Positions 13,585-13,688 of a stretch of DNA of 13,688 nucleotides are shown here, piece after piece. The notes below the pieces were generated by a model. The model made no database searches, was not told where the DNA came from, and saw only the letters and a program-made list of their open reading frames with translations. Source of the DNA: JBDSYA01 sp039925865 (GTDB lineage: Bacteria > Bacteroidota > Ignavibacteria > Tepidaquicellales > Tepidaquicellaceae). Made by a program: the position numbers and the translations under genes. The stretch is from NCBI GenBank assembly GCA_039925865.1, contig JBDSYA010000126.1, positions 1-13,688 on the forward strand, given 5' to 3'. Numbering within the stretch: position 1 is the stretch's first letter; each line of letters begins with the position of its first letter.

Positions 13585-13688
13585 ATGAAAGATGAAGAAG
13601 AAAATATCGAAATAAGGGAATTGCTGAGAAAACTGCCTTCTGTCAAAGCCGGTGAAGGCTTTTTGGAAAAACTGAGTATGAAAATTTC
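13585..13688 (+). CDS. Putative anti-sigma factor, N-terminus only
   Basis: An open frame starts at ATG 13585 and runs off the window after 34 full codons. It begins MKDEEENIEIRELLRKLP and continues with SVKAGEGFLEKLSMKI. The 'LLRKLPSVKAGEGFLEKL' style is what I associate with membrane-anchored regulators encoded after ECF sigma genes in this group, where a short cytoplasmic sigma-binding region precedes a transmembrane helix. The visible part has no HxxxCxxC zinc anti-sigma motif. The 10-base gap to the sigma gene argues for co-transcription. Function is inferred from position. Confidence 0.5.
   Translation, partial: MKDEEENIEIRELLRKLPSVKAGEGFLEKLSMKI

Noticed and set aside
1..13688. Mobile element, prophage, toxin-antitoxin or CRISPR array
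   Set aside because: No transposase, integrase, terminal inverted repeats, direct-repeat/spacer arrays or related genes were found on either strand.

Overview
The window is an AT-rich piece of chromosome from a bacterium that looks like the Bacteroidota/Chlorobiota/Ignavibacteria group. This placement is inference. It rests on the low G+C, the mix of genes with and without Shine-Dalgarno (SD) sequences, a candidate promoter in front of the tRNA that resembles the Bacteroidetes -33/-7 type, a secreted FnIII-like protein of a style common there, and short tandem microrepeats in the gaps. The core is housekeeping; no mobile element, phage gene or CRISPR array is visible.

Left part, minus strand (3300 down to 58): a tight three-gene operon of a RimK/GshB-like ATP-grasp ligase, a GCS2 (YbdK-type) carboxylate-amine ligase and an M29-family metallo-aminopeptidase. 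The first two are 7 bases apart and the last two overlap by 4 (ATGA). Two different ATP-dependent amide-forming enzymes plus a peptidase suggest synthesis and turnover of a small peptide-like or gamma-glutamyl-like metabolite, laid out like glutathione synthesis. This is the best candidate for an undescribed system here.

Middle (3301-5075): an AT-rich divergent regulatory gap, a small secreted FnIII-like protein, a DUF4870-type membrane protein ending at a clear terminator, and a second small four-helix membrane protein of unknown role.

Right part, plus strand (5076-13688): prfA (RF1), tRNA-Val(GAC), then the translation cluster thrS-infC-rpmI-rplT, a terminator, and pheS. pheT does not follow. 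Next come a lipoprotein cyclophilin with its own terminator, holA (DNA polymerase III delta), an ECF sigma factor, and the first 34 codons of a gene that is probably its anti-sigma partner.

Two annotation traps are resolved. infC has no ATG, GTG or TTG before the middle of its N-domain, and almost certainly starts at AUU (8593), as in E. coli where AUU mediates IF3 autoregulation. thrS starts at TTG (6646). A 30-codon open frame with a near-perfect SD lies antisense in the prfA-tRNA gap and is a speculative new small gene. Tandem microrepeats of 7 or 14 bases recur in the gaps, including directly in front of the start codons of prfA and thrS.
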